Shown in pieces: positions 22,253 to 29,969 of a stretch of DNA of 30,186 bases. Position 1 is the first letter of the stretch. Every line of letters begins with the position of its first letter. The notes below the pieces were generated by a model. The model had not been told where the DNA came from. It ran no database searches and was given only the letters and a program-made list of their open reading frames with translations. The DNA is from a virus. Location: the IMG/VR virus record IMGVR_UViG_3300003789_000014, positions 1 to 30,186 of that record, one strand, 5' to 3'. Both the position numbers and the translations under genes were made by a program.

Positions 22253-22600
22253 TTAGACGCGTTCGATCAAAGTCCGGGGGCCGGACGGCGCCGAGACATT
22301 GGCGTTAGGGTCCGACAGGAAACCGGCGGCGATCAGTCCGGGGTATTCCTCCGCCGGGACGCTCACTTCATCACCGGCGCGGTAATGGGTGTCGCCGACC
22401 ATGAGGGAGCGCCCGCGCGCGACGGTCGCTTTGACCGGCTGCGGAGCGCCGGTCTTACCGCCGGACTTCCCAGACTTCGCAGGCGGCGGAGCGGGCGCTG
22501 CGGCGGCGGTTTGTTCGGCTTGAGATTGAACGTCCTGGGACTGATCGGCGGGATCCTGACCGCCTTGGGTTTGGTCGGAGTCGAGGGCTTGATCGCTCAC
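22253..22600 (-). CDS. hypothetical head-region protein in lambda FI position, 115 aa
   Basis: Two-part protein. Residues 1-60 are low complexity: glutamine/aspartate-rich (SDQTQGGQDPADQSQDVQSQAEQ), then alanine/proline and a lysine/glycine stretch. Residues 60-100 form a small domain (VARGRSLMVGDTHYRAGDEVSVPAEEYPGLIAAGFLSD) like the short barrel-type domains found in several phage head genes near the capsid. It lies between major capsid and FII-like genes, where lambda has FI, but no sequence similarity to FI is evident. Function unknown. Confidence 0.6.
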   Translation of the reverse strand: MSDQALDSDQTQGGQDPADQSQDVQSQAEQTAAAAPAPPPAKSGKSGGKTGAPQPVKATVARGRSLMVGDTHYRAGDEVSVPAEEYPGLIAAGFLSDPNANVSAPSGPRTLIERV

Positions 22601-22640
22601 GGCGAAGGCTTCCTTGTGCGGAGAATGGGGGAAAAGGGCG

Positions 22641-22667
22641 GGGGCGACGAACCGCGTTCGCCGCCCC
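22641..22667 (-). terminator. stable hairpin after the capsid gene, containing palindromic word copy 4
   Basis: On the - strand GGGGCGGCGAAC pairs with GTTCGTCGCCCC (one G-U) around the loop GCG, a 12-bp stem in the 82-base gap between capsid and FI-position genes. A TTTT tract lies five bases further on, so it could act as a weak terminator or mRNA-stabilising hairpin that raises capsid expression relative to downstream genes. Its core (22645-22663) is a copy of the recurrent palindrome, with the exact 16-mer on the + strand. Confidence 0.65.
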
Positions 22668-22682
22668 AGTAAAGCGCGCGGC

Positions 22683-23732
22683 CTAGTAGACCTTGACCGC
22701 GAGAGAAGCGTTGACTCGGCTCGGGATGACCAGGGGGGCGGACTGCATCATGATCAGGCGCTGGGCCGGATCGTCGGTCACCCAGGTCTTCGGCGCGTAG
22801 GCCATCGGCTTGTAAGCAAACTTGGGATCCATGATCATGCCGAAGGCGCGGGTGCCCATCAGGGCCGGGCCGCTCATGATGATATAGCCGTCCGGCAGCA
22901 TGGGCTGCTCGACGTCGTTATCGTCCACATACCAGTCGTTGTAGAGCCAAAGCCGGTATTGGCCCCAGCTGCCTTGATAGACGCCGCCCTTTTGCACGAT
23001 AGCGGCCGGGTTGATGTTGTTCCCACTGTCGGCGAGCTTGGGATAATTGATCGCCCCGTAAACGCCGGCGGCGTTGATGAACTTGTTCCAGGCGCCGTTG
23101 CTGAACACGATGTCGGTCGCCCCCGCGCCGGAGAGCTGCAGCATCAGCGCGTTCCAAGTGGTCAGCTGCGGCACGATCACGGTGTCGCGGCCCGTGGCGT
23201 CGAGCGTCTGACCCCAACGGTTCGAACCGGTAAGAGCGATCGTCAGGCGGCTGTCCCGGCCGAAATCCACCAACGTGGTGGCGAAACCGTCGCCGGCAAC
23301 GACCACGGTGCCCGTTTGGAGGGCGCTGGACGCCATCCATTCCAGGCGCCGGTTGATCATGTCGATCTGGTCTTCCATCTCGAACTGGAGATTGGCCATT
23401 TCCCGTTCGGCCGCGTTGAGTTCTCCGCCCACCCGCTCACCGATCGAGCGCCGAACCGGGCGGCGCAGATCCGGCGCCCGTTTGTCTTTGATATAAGGGG
23501 GCTTGAACTTGTCGGTTTGGATGCGGCGGGCCTCCACCAGTTTGCCTTCGACCAGGGGCGAGACGAACGGCGCCATGCGGCGCTTACCGACGTCGATGTC
23601 GATCAGCACCTCTTCCGTGTCGAACTCGACCAAGCCGGGGAAGAAGGTGTCCAGCAGGAAGTTTTGCGAGGTCTTGAGGTTGGGGACGACGGCGACCAGC
23701 TCCGCCGTGTCAAAAGAGATCGAATCCGCCAT
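22683..23732 (-). CDS. major capsid protein, lambda gpE-like, 349 aa
   Basis: Main shell protein with the HK97-type fold of the lambda E family. The N-terminus has TAELVAVVPNLKTSQNFLLDTFFP. Segments typical of gpE are VLIDIDVGKRRMAPFVSP, FKPPYIKDKRAPD, and the central AADIVFSNGAW-like and WLYNDWYVDDNDVEQPMLPDG regions, with the RLIMMQSAPLVIPSRVNA ending (all described in part). At 349 residues it is close to lambda E (341). It lies directly after the decoration gene, and a stable hairpin follows it. Confidence 0.95.
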   Translation of the reverse strand: MADSISFDTAELVAVVPNLKTSQNFLLDTFFPGLVEFDTEEVLIDIDVGKRRMAPFVSPLVEGKLVEARRIQTDKFKPPYIKDKRAPDLRRPVRRSIGERVGGELNAAEREMANLQFEMEDQIDMINRRLEWMASSALQTGTVVVAGDGFATTLVDFGRDSRLTIALTGSNRWGQTLDATGRDTVIVPQLTTWNALMLQLSGAGATDIVFSNGAWNKFINAAGVYGAINYPKLADSGNNINPAAIVQKGGVYQGSWGQYRLWLYNDWYVDDNDVEQPMLPDGYIIMSGPALMGTRAFGMIMDPKFAYKPMAYAPKTWVTDDPAQRLIMMQSAPLVIPSRVNASLAVKVY

Positions 23733-23800
23733 GGCGGGGCATCCTTTCGTTCAAAGGTAAGCGCCCGCCATGGGGCGCGGTGAGGGTTGGAAAGCGAGGA

Positions 23801-24472
23801 TCAGCTCGGGTCGGCGGCGGAGACCGACGACTTGATAAAGATGCCGAAGGCGCGCAGGGCGCCACGGACCGTGGAGATCGTCCAGGAGGCGTCGATGATG
23901 ATCGCACGCGAGTTGAACTCGCCGGTCAGATATGCGCCCGTGGCCACCGGACCGGCCGAGGCGTCAACGTCGTCAGCCAGGATAGCGCTGGGGTTTTGGG
24001 AACCGTCGGTCGCCGTGGCGACCGATTTGATGTACTGACCGGTGGCAGCATAAACGCGACCCGTAAACTTGTCGCCGGCGACGCAGGCGGCGCCGCCGGC
24101 GGTGATGGTGAAGTTCAGGCCGTTCTGGCTGTAGGCCGTGCCGAACACCCCGGCCGCCAAGGCGACGCCCTCCGGGTCGGTGACCGTGAAGTGGGTGGCG
24201 TCGGTCATTACGATGGCGAAGTCGCCGACCCGCGCACCGTTGGTGGAAATGCCGGAGAAGGTCGGGTTGCCGGTATTGCCCGCGACCGCGAACAGTTCGG
24301 CGTGCTCGACCGACTGGCGGCCCAGCACCGTGCCGCGCTTCAGTGTGCCGGAGTTCAAGATGATCGGTTGGGTGACGATCGGTTGGGCGCCGGCGATCAG
24401 CTGATCGGGCAGATAGGCGTCGTGAACGACGCCGGGGGCGTAGGGGTTGTCGCCGATGTTGTTCGTGCTCAT
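23801..24472 (-). CDS. head decoration protein, lambda gpD-like with inserted domain, 223 aa
   Basis: Stabilises the expanded capsid at three-fold positions. The ends match the gpD fold: PIILNSGTLKRGTVLG near residues 36-51, and after residue 145 KSVATATDGSQNPSAILADDVDAS followed by GEFNSRAIIIDASWT. Lambda D is about 110 residues; here roughly residues 65-145 are an extra beta-rich module (GNTGNPTFSGIST..., HFTVTDPEG, LNFTITAGG..AGDKFTGRV). I know similar modules from decoration proteins of related phages, so it is an accepted variant rather than an error. No frameshift. Confidence 0.9.
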   Translation of the reverse strand: MSTNNIGDNPYAPGVVHDAYLPDQLIAGAQPIVTQPIILNSGTLKRGTVLGRQSVEHAELFAVAGNTGNPTFSGISTNGARVGDFAIVMTDATHFTVTDPEGVALAAGVFGTAYSQNGLNFTITAGGAACVAGDKFTGRVYAATGQYIKSVATATDGSQNPSAILADDVDASAGPVATGAYLTGEFNSRAIIIDASWTISTVRGALRAFGIFIKSSVSAADPS

Positions 24473-24546
24473 GGGATCGGACCTCGGTTCGGATGTGAGG
24501 GTGGGTTGGCCGCACCGGGGTCCGGAGCGGGTGGGTTAAACGGGGC

Positions 24547-25182
24547 CTAGCCCCGGACTTTGGAAACCGCTTGAGCGGCCAGAGCCGCAAAGGCGGCTGG
24601 CGAATCCTTGGCGGGCGCAGCGCCGCCATCGGAGCCGGGGGCGATGCGCTCCACGGTCTCCATGCGCCGGTCGAGGCTGGCTCTGCCGGGTTGTTGAGCG
24701 ACCGGGGCCTGGGCCGGGATGGCGGCCACGGCCTCGACGATCGAGGTCGAGCGGAGCGAGGTATTGGCGAGCAGATGGCACGCCGTGGCCAGGTGGCCGG
24801 CCGACTGGGCGGCCGGGGCAGAGCCCATCACTCGAGCCCAGCGGGCGCGCTCGGCGCGGCGGGCCTGGCGCATATCCGAGGTGTCCTTGTCCTCGTCTTC
24901 GTCCTCGCACTCCTCGTCTTCGGCGCGTTTGGACTTCTTTCCGTCCTTTTTTTCGGGGTCGTCGCCCTCGCCCTTCTTGCCGTCAGGGTTCTTTTTATCC
25001 GGGTCCTGATCTTCGGCGCGGCGGCCTTCGGGGTCCTTCTTTTCGGGGTCTTCGTCCTCGACCTTTTTGCCCTTCTTGCCGTCGATGTCGTCATCGGCGG
25101 CGCGGGCGAGACCGGCGCCCAGGCCGATCAACGAAGCAAACGAAAAAGCGCGGGCGCGCACGCCCGAAGCTTGGGTGGACAT
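24547..25182 (-). CDS. probable capsid scaffolding protein with charge-repeat domain, 211 aa
   Basis: Lies between the head protease and decoration genes, where lambda makes its scaffold from the end of C. Residues 30-116 are almost entirely charged and repeat a motif like DEDPEKKDPEGRR / DQDPDKKNPDGKK / DDPEKKDGKK, with a 14-base DNA repeat at 24971-24984 and 25070-25083. After RQARRAERARWARVMG comes an alanine-rich helical tail (SAGHLATACHLLANTSL) that resembles the scaffold end of related phage proteases. The N-terminal FSFASLIGLGAGLARA could mimic a signal peptide, but similar segments start other phage scaffolds. Scaffold function is inferred from position and composition. Confidence 0.65.
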   Translation of the reverse strand: MSTQASGVRARAFSFASLIGLGAGLARAADDDIDGKKGKKVEDEDPEKKDPEGRRAEDQDPDKKNPDGKKGEGDDPEKKDGKKSKRAEDEECEDEDEDKDTSDMRQARRAERARWARVMGSAPAAQSAGHLATACHLLANTSLRSTSIVEAVAAIPAQAPVAQQPGRASLDRRMETVERIAPGSDGGAAPAKDSPAAFAALAAQAVSKVRG

Positions 25183-25207
25183 AGCGAGTCTCCAGAGTGG
25201 GTGGGGG

Positions 25208-26068
25208 TTAGGCCAGCTCGGCCAGGATTTGTTGGAAGGCCGCCGCCGGGGAGGCCACGGCGTCGGCGAGACCGGCGGTGACGCCGAGCCCGCCCAGGAA
25301 GGTGGCGGCTTCGGTCCGACGAACCGCGTTCGTCGCGAGGCCGCGATTGCGGGCGATGGTCTCGACGAAGAGTTCGCCCATGGCGTCGATATCGCGCTGC
25401 AGGTCGGCGTGCGCCGTTTCCGAGAGCGGGATCTCCGGATGGCCGTCGGCCTTCTTGGCGCCGTACTGGACGATGGTGACTTTCAACCCGGCGTCATCGA
25501 GCGCGCGGCTCATATCGAGGTGCATGCAGATCACGCCGATGGAGCCGGTTCCGCCGGTGCGCGGGACGAAGATCTTGCCGACCGAGCCCAGGGCGTAGGC
25601 GGCGGAGAAACCGACCTCGTCCATGATGGTGTAGATCGGCTTGTCGGCCTTTAACGCATAGAGATCGTCCACCAGGTCGAAGCACCCAGCCACGTCGCCG
25701 CCGCCCGAGTTGACATGCAGCACGATGGCTTTTGCAGCCGGGTCTTCCGCCGCCGCGAAAGCCGCTTGGCGGATGCCGTCATAGCCGGTCATGCCCGAAT
25801 AGGGCCGGAGCGAGCCGGTACGCTGGACCAGCAAGCCTTTGATCGGGATCACAGCAGCGGGGCCGAGGAGATCATAACCCCGGTCGCGATCCGCATTGTC
25901 CTGCCGGTCGCCAAAGCCCCAGTCGGCGTCGTCATCGTCCCAGGCGCGGGGCTCAATGCGAGCAAGGCCCATGCGGTCTGCCAGGGCCGCCAGGACCAGC
26001 TCGGCCTTCTTGGGGTGGAGCATCAGCGGACGGTTGAACATCTGCTGCGCCAGGTGCGCGAACTGCAT
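25208..26068 (-). CDS. head maturation protease, S49 family (lambda gpC-like), 286 aa
   Basis: SppA-type serine protease that cleaves portal and scaffold during head assembly. VLHVNSGGGDVAGCFDLVD (117-135) is the oxyanion/SGGG motif. MDEVGFSAAYALGS carries the nucleophile S155, and YGAKKADGHPEIPLSE holds the likely general base lysine (K205 or K206). Lambda gpC also uses a serine/lysine pair. At 286 residues it lacks the fused scaffold tail of lambda C, which appears here as a separate gene. The start at 26068 overlaps the portal stop by one base; a frame to 26134 lies inside the portal gene and is rejected. Confidence 0.93.
   Translation of the reverse strand: MQFAHLAQQMFNRPLMLHPKKAELVLAALADRMGLARIEPRAWDDDDADWGFGDRQDNADRDRGYDLLGPAAVIPIKGLLVQRTGSLRPYSGMTGYDGIRQAAFAAAEDPAAKAIVLHVNSGGGDVAGCFDLVDDLYALKADKPIYTIMDEVGFSAAYALGSVGKIFVPRTGGTGSIGVICMHLDMSRALDDAGLKVTIVQYGAKKADGHPEIPLSETAHADLQRDIDAMGELFVETIARNRGLATNAVRRTEAATFLGGLGVTAGLADAVASPAAAFQQILAELA
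25317..25335. repeat. palindromic word copy 5 (inside head protease gene)
   Basis: CGACGAACCGCGTTCGTCG on the + strand, a perfect 8-bp inverted repeat with a 3-base loop. It differs from the 16-mer of the other copies by one C-to-T change that restores symmetry. The protein reading is TNAVRR, unlike the other genic copies. Confidence 0.85.
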
Positions 26069-27726
26069 CAGGCGGGCTCCGGATCGGTGATGGTGCGACT
26101 GGCGGGCTCGCCCATCGGGTTCATGCCGGACCAAGTCGGCGGCGCCATGCCGCGCTTCTTGTAGCCCGCGATCTCGGCCGCGCGCTGATCGAGGATGTCC
26201 TCATAGAAGTCGCCGCCGTACTCCATGGCCTCGGTCTCGAGGGTGGAGAGGCCGGCGTCCATGCGTAGCACCGCCGCCTTGGCTTCGGCGACGGGATCGA
26301 CCGAACCTCGGCCGGGCCCGGCCCAGATGGCGCGAGCGTAGGCGGTGCGGCACTCCATGAACTCCGGCGCGCCGTTCGGCAGCGGCAGTTCGCCGAGGTC
26401 GTGGCACTCTTCCAGCCAGGCCGCGCGGATCGGATGGGCGAAGCCGTGGCCGAAGTTCTTGCGACGGCGCAGCACCGTCTTCCACGCCTCGTTCAGGGCC
26501 GCGCGCATCGACGAATAGTTGGCGTCGGACCAATCGTTGGTGATCCAGGGCGTGGCCGCGCCCGTGGCGGCGGCGACGTTGCGGAGCACAGCCTTTTCGA
26601 ACTGGGCGAAATTGGCGTTGGGCCGCTCGCTCTTGACGATCTCCAGCTTTTCGCCGGGGAACATCTGCAGCACCTTGGCTCTACCCATCATCAGGCGACG
26701 CTGATCGTGATAGTCGGCCCGGGCGTCCTGGTAGCCGTTGATCTTGGAGGCGTCGCCGTCGCCCAGGGCTTCGGCCATCAGCTCCGGATCGAAGGGGCTC
26801 TCCGCGACGGCCGCGAAGATGGCGTTGATGATCGCGCCTTCCAGTTCGGCCACGTCGTAGCCGATCAGCATCTTCAGCCGCTCCACCACGGGGGCGAAGA
26901 TGCCGACGCCGGCGCCCCGGTGCTGGTTCGCCCGGTCGGGTTCGAAGTAGTGGACGAAGACGGGGCGGCCCCAGCTGGTCTCGCGCGGAATCCGCTCCCA
27001 GGTGACGCTGTCCGCGCCCGCCCACCAATCGCCCGGGTGGGCCTTGCGGATGTTGTAGGCCACGGCGGCCTGGTCGTCGTCGATCTCGATGCCGCCGCGC
27101 AGGTGGCGCTGATCGAAGGCGTAGCCGGGGTTGGACAGCCGGTCCGGATCGATCAGCTGAACGCAGGTGGCGTAGTGGGCCCGGCCCGGCCCGACCCGCT
27201 CCGGCCGCCACGGCAGGGCGGCGCAGCAATCGTTTTCCTGCAAAAGATGACGGAAGGCCACCCCCATCATCAGGCTCATCCAAGACTGGCGCGAGGCGTC
27301 GCACCACTTGCCGGAATAGTCGTCCGCCCAGGTGCGGTGCCGGGCGTCGGCCGCCCGGCCGTACTCGTCCGCCCAGGTGGCGTCGAAGGCCGCGTTGCCG
27401 CTATAAGCCGCCAGCGCCCGGTGATCGGGGCGCGAGATCGGGCGGAACGACGCGCCGATGGCGTTGTCGAGGATGCGGGTGACCGCGCCGGACGCCCAAC
27501 CGTCGTTGCGGGCAAGGTCGCGGGCGCGCGCGACCATGATGTCGCGAAACGGGTTGCGTTCATTGTCCGGCGACCAGAGGGTCGGATTCCAGCCCTCGGT
27601 GTGCGGGCTTGAGTAGCCGGCCGCGTCGTAGGCGGTGCGACCGCCACCCGCCAGCGCCGCCGCCCGCGAGGGCTTGGACGGCGGCAGGGGCTGATTATCG
27701 GGACCGTAGAGGGTGACGCCGGCCAT
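26068..27726 (-). CDS. portal protein, lambda gpB-like, 552 aa
   Basis: Forms the dodecameric DNA channel at the capsid vertex. Recognisable gpB-family segments are RARDLARNDGWASGAVTRILDNAIGASFRP, then LIDPDRLSNP followed by HLRGGIEIDD, VHYFEPDRANQHRGAGVGIFAPVVERLK and the late segment TPWITNDWSDANYSSMRAALNEAWKTVLRRR (described in part). At 552 residues it is close to lambda B (533). It is five bases downstream of gpW, and its stop overlaps the protease start. Confidence 0.95.
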   Translation of the reverse strand: MAGVTLYGPDNQPLPPSKPSRAAALAGGGRTAYDAAGYSSPHTEGWNPTLWSPDNERNPFRDIMVARARDLARNDGWASGAVTRILDNAIGASFRPISRPDHRALAAYSGNAAFDATWADEYGRAADARHRTWADDYSGKWCDASRQSWMSLMMGVAFRHLLQENDCCAALPWRPERVGPGRAHYATCVQLIDPDRLSNPGYAFDQRHLRGGIEIDDDQAAVAYNIRKAHPGDWWAGADSVTWERIPRETSWGRPVFVHYFEPDRANQHRGAGVGIFAPVVERLKMLIGYDVAELEGAIINAIFAAVAESPFDPELMAEALGDGDASKINGYQDARADYHDQRRLMMGRAKVLQMFPGEKLEIVKSERPNANFAQFEKAVLRNVAAATGAATPWITNDWSDANYSSMRAALNEAWKTVLRRRKNFGHGFAHPIRAAWLEECHDLGELPLPNGAPEFMECRTAYARAIWAGPGRGSVDPVAEAKAAVLRMDAGLSTLETEAMEYGGDFYEDILDQRAAEIAGYKKRGMAPPTWSGMNPMGEPASRTITDPEPA

Positions 27727-27731
27727 GGGTG

Positions 27732-28007
27732 TCAGCGCCAGCCGTAAGTGGGACGAAGCGGGCGGCGGCGACCGCCGTCGAGGCCGAGCGCCGCCTTGAT
27801 CTGGCGGATCAGCTGCACGAGCTGAGCCGGGTTGGTCGGCTGATAAGTGACGCCCTTGGCCCCGTCGCCTTGGGTGTAGGTGTAGTTCACGCCCTTATCG
27901 CCGCGCATCAGGGCCAGATAGGCTTGTTGAGCCTTGGCCAATTCGGCGCGGAGCTGGTCTTGGGACAGGCCGTCGAGCAGGGACGGCGGCGGCGCGCAAT
28001 CGGTCAT
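27732..28007 (-). CDS. head-tail joining protein, lambda gpW-like, 91 aa
   Basis: Small protein between terminase and portal, as in lambda A-W-B. The family pattern of an N-terminal helix (LRAELAKAQQAYLALMRGDKGVNYTYTQGDG, described in part) and a C-terminal helix (PAQLVQLIRQIKAAL) around a short sheet is visible. Lambda W (68 residues) stops DNA leakage after packaging. The extra arginine-rich tail (GGRRRPLRPTYGWR) may contact DNA or portal. Confidence 0.85.
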   Translation of the reverse strand: MTDCAPPPSLLDGLSQDQLRAELAKAQQAYLALMRGDKGVNYTYTQGDGAKGVTYQPTNPAQLVQLIRQIKAALGLDGGRRRPLRPTYGWR

Positions 28008-28031
28008 GCGGCGATCCTTCCCAGTTCGAGG

Positions 28032-29963
28032 TTAGGCTAGGCGGCGCGTGATGCGGCCGGGCTTGCGGGGCGGCGGGTCACCGGCAACGGGCGCTTTGAT
28101 CACCGCCGGGCCGATCATCAAGTCTTCCAGGTCGCCCTGCACGTGGACTTCGGGCGTTTCGCGTTCGGCGGCCAGCTTGTCCCAGCTGGCGTCGGGCAGG
28201 TTGCGGACGCCCAGGCGGATCGCGGCGGCTTCGGCCTGCAGGTGTGTATCGAGACCTTCGTTGGCCTGGGTCGGGTCCTTGACCCAGCGGTAAACCGTGA
28301 AGCCCTGCCGGTTCTTTTCGGGCAGGCGACGCTCAGCAGTGAGCTGGCGGAAGAATTCGTCATCCAGCCCCCGGGGCAAGCCGACGAAGCCGGGCTCGAG
28401 CGGGTCTTCCTTGGCGAGGTTCCGATAGAGCCCCATTTTCAGCACGGATGTGGCGAAGTTGTAGAACCGCTTGGAGTAGCGCAGCACCTTGCCGGTGCGG
28501 TTGTTGCGCTCGCGCTTAACCAGGGCCAGGAGGACGGCGTTCTCGGAGCCGACGCCCCGCACCATCATCACTTTCGCCGCCGGGTGCTTCTTGACCCAGC
28601 CCCAGACGTCTTCGGTCCAGGCGTTGCCGTCGATGGCCATCAGGTCGAGGCCGAGACGACGTTGAGCGGCGTTACGCCAGGTCTGGATCAGAAGAGCGTC
28701 GAGCTTGGCGCGGCACCCCTCTTCGGAGATGTGGCCGGGGATAACCCCGGCGGCGATGATCCAGCGGCGATAGTCGCGGCCCCAGCCCACCACCTGCCAT
28801 TCCGCCCGGTCGATCTGGCAATCGACGCCGCAGGTGATTAGGAGCGCGCCGGCGGGGATTTCACCGATGGCGTAGGGCGAGGTGGCGGCGCGGTCGCGCA
28901 GCGCCTCCCAGGGCACCGCCTCGCCCTGCGCCCGGTAGGGCAGGCCGAGGGTGTCGTTGAAGAAGGTTTTCTCCTTGCCGGGATCGCCCCGGGCGGACAG
29001 CCATTCGGCGGCGATCAGTCGCCAGCTCTGCAGCACGCTGTAGGCCGACCAGATCCAGAAGCTCCGGTGATAGGCCTTGGCCTTCGGGTTGGCGGCGCGC
29101 CACTCGAGCCGCGCCTTCATCCAGGGGCGGTCGTGTTCGTGGATTTCGCAGCCGCAGCCGGTGCAAGTGAAATGCGGGTTCTCGGGGTCCGCCTCGATTG
29201 AGGTCAGGAGGTTCTCCCACTCCAGCACCTGTTTGTGGTGGCAGTGGGGGCACGGGACGAAGGGGCGTTCCTGACTTCCGGCCTCATAGCTCGCCGTGAT
29301 CCGGCAGCCCGGCGCCACTAGGGGCGTGGAGATCTTGAACAGCTTGGCGAACTCATGGGCGCGCGAGCGGCTGTCCGCCTGGGTCTCCGGATCGCCGGCG
29401 GCGTTCATCTCCCACTTGGACAAGTCGTCCTGCACCTGGCGGCGCATGGTGACTTGCGACAGGGACGCCGGTGAGTTGGCGCCCGAGATCAGCAGGGCCG
29501 CTCGGCCGTCGCGCCGCTCCTTGTAGAGGATCGAGTCGCCGCCCTCGCGGCTCTTGCTCACGAATAGCCGCTGCAGGTTCGGCGAGCCGTCCAGCATCGG
29601 CTTCAGTTTGCGCTTGGACCACCTAACCGCGTTGTCTTCGGTCGGGTGGATGTACATCAGGTCGGCCGGATCGAGGTCGATGGAGCCGAGGATGAAGATG
29701 TTGGCGAGAATGGTCCCGCCGAGCTGGGCCGACTTGGCCAGGGTGACGATCCGGCACTGGTCGTCGGGCGACAGAGCCACCAGGATCTCGGTGAACTCCG
29801 GGAACATGGCCGGGTTGTAGGGGCCAGGGAACGGGCTCTCGCCGTCCTTGAAGGTGATGTTGTTTTCGGCCCAGGCCAGATAGTCGACCGGCGGCGGCGG
29901 CTCGAGGGCGAGCGCCACGGCGTTCAGCGCCAGGCGGTCCGGGTTGCCGAGGTGGATGCACAT
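28032..29963 (-). CDS. terL: terminase large subunit, lambda gpA-like, 643 aa
   Basis: Packaging motor and cos nuclease. The lambda-type Walker A-like segment is VTLAKSAQLGGT (K77), with a Walker B region at RRQVQDDLSKWE (D179, D180). A zinc-binding insertion C238-x2-C241 ... C267-x2-C270 (PCPHCHHK and CTGCGCEIHE) is a hallmark of the gpA family. Nuclease-domain acidic residues are expected at CGVDCQIDRAEW (D381) and LMAIDGNAW. At 643 residues it equals lambda A in length. Membership of this family implies cohesive-end packaging, but no cos site is visible in the window. Confidence 0.95.
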   Translation of the reverse strand: MCIHLGNPDRLALNAVALALEPPPPVDYLAWAENNITFKDGESPFPGPYNPAMFPEFTEILVALSPDDQCRIVTLAKSAQLGGTILANIFILGSIDLDPADLMYIHPTEDNAVRWSKRKLKPMLDGSPNLQRLFVSKSREGGDSILYKERRDGRAALLISGANSPASLSQVTMRRQVQDDLSKWEMNAAGDPETQADSRSRAHEFAKLFKISTPLVAPGCRITASYEAGSQERPFVPCPHCHHKQVLEWENLLTSIEADPENPHFTCTGCGCEIHEHDRPWMKARLEWRAANPKAKAYHRSFWIWSAYSVLQSWRLIAAEWLSARGDPGKEKTFFNDTLGLPYRAQGEAVPWEALRDRAATSPYAIGEIPAGALLITCGVDCQIDRAEWQVVGWGRDYRRWIIAAGVIPGHISEEGCRAKLDALLIQTWRNAAQRRLGLDLMAIDGNAWTEDVWGWVKKHPAAKVMMVRGVGSENAVLLALVKRERNNRTGKVLRYSKRFYNFATSVLKMGLYRNLAKEDPLEPGFVGLPRGLDDEFFRQLTAERRLPEKNRQGFTVYRWVKDPTQANEGLDTHLQAEAAAIRLGVRNLPDASWDKLAAERETPEVHVQGDLEDLMIGPAVIKAPVAGDPPPRKPGRITRRLA

Positions 29964-29969
29964 GGCGGG

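Noticed and set aside
22614-23783. + strand open frame (389 codons) opposite the major capsid gene
   Set aside because: Fully antisense to a confident capsid gene, with low-complexity shadow composition.
24540-24556. Small hairpin at the scaffold stop codon (CGGGGC / GCCCCG)
   Set aside because: Only a 6-bp stem with a short TTT; too weak and too likely by chance in GC-rich DNA to call a terminator.
24547-25182. Signal peptide on the charge-rich scaffold candidate
   Set aside because: The hydrophobic stretch is short and interrupted by serine and glycine, and the position between head protease and decoration genes calls for a cytoplasmic assembly protein.
26401-27612. Long + strand open frame (403 codons) opposite the portal gene
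   Set aside because: High GC content leaves antisense frames open; composition is a mirror of the portal coding sequence and no start signal or motif is seen.
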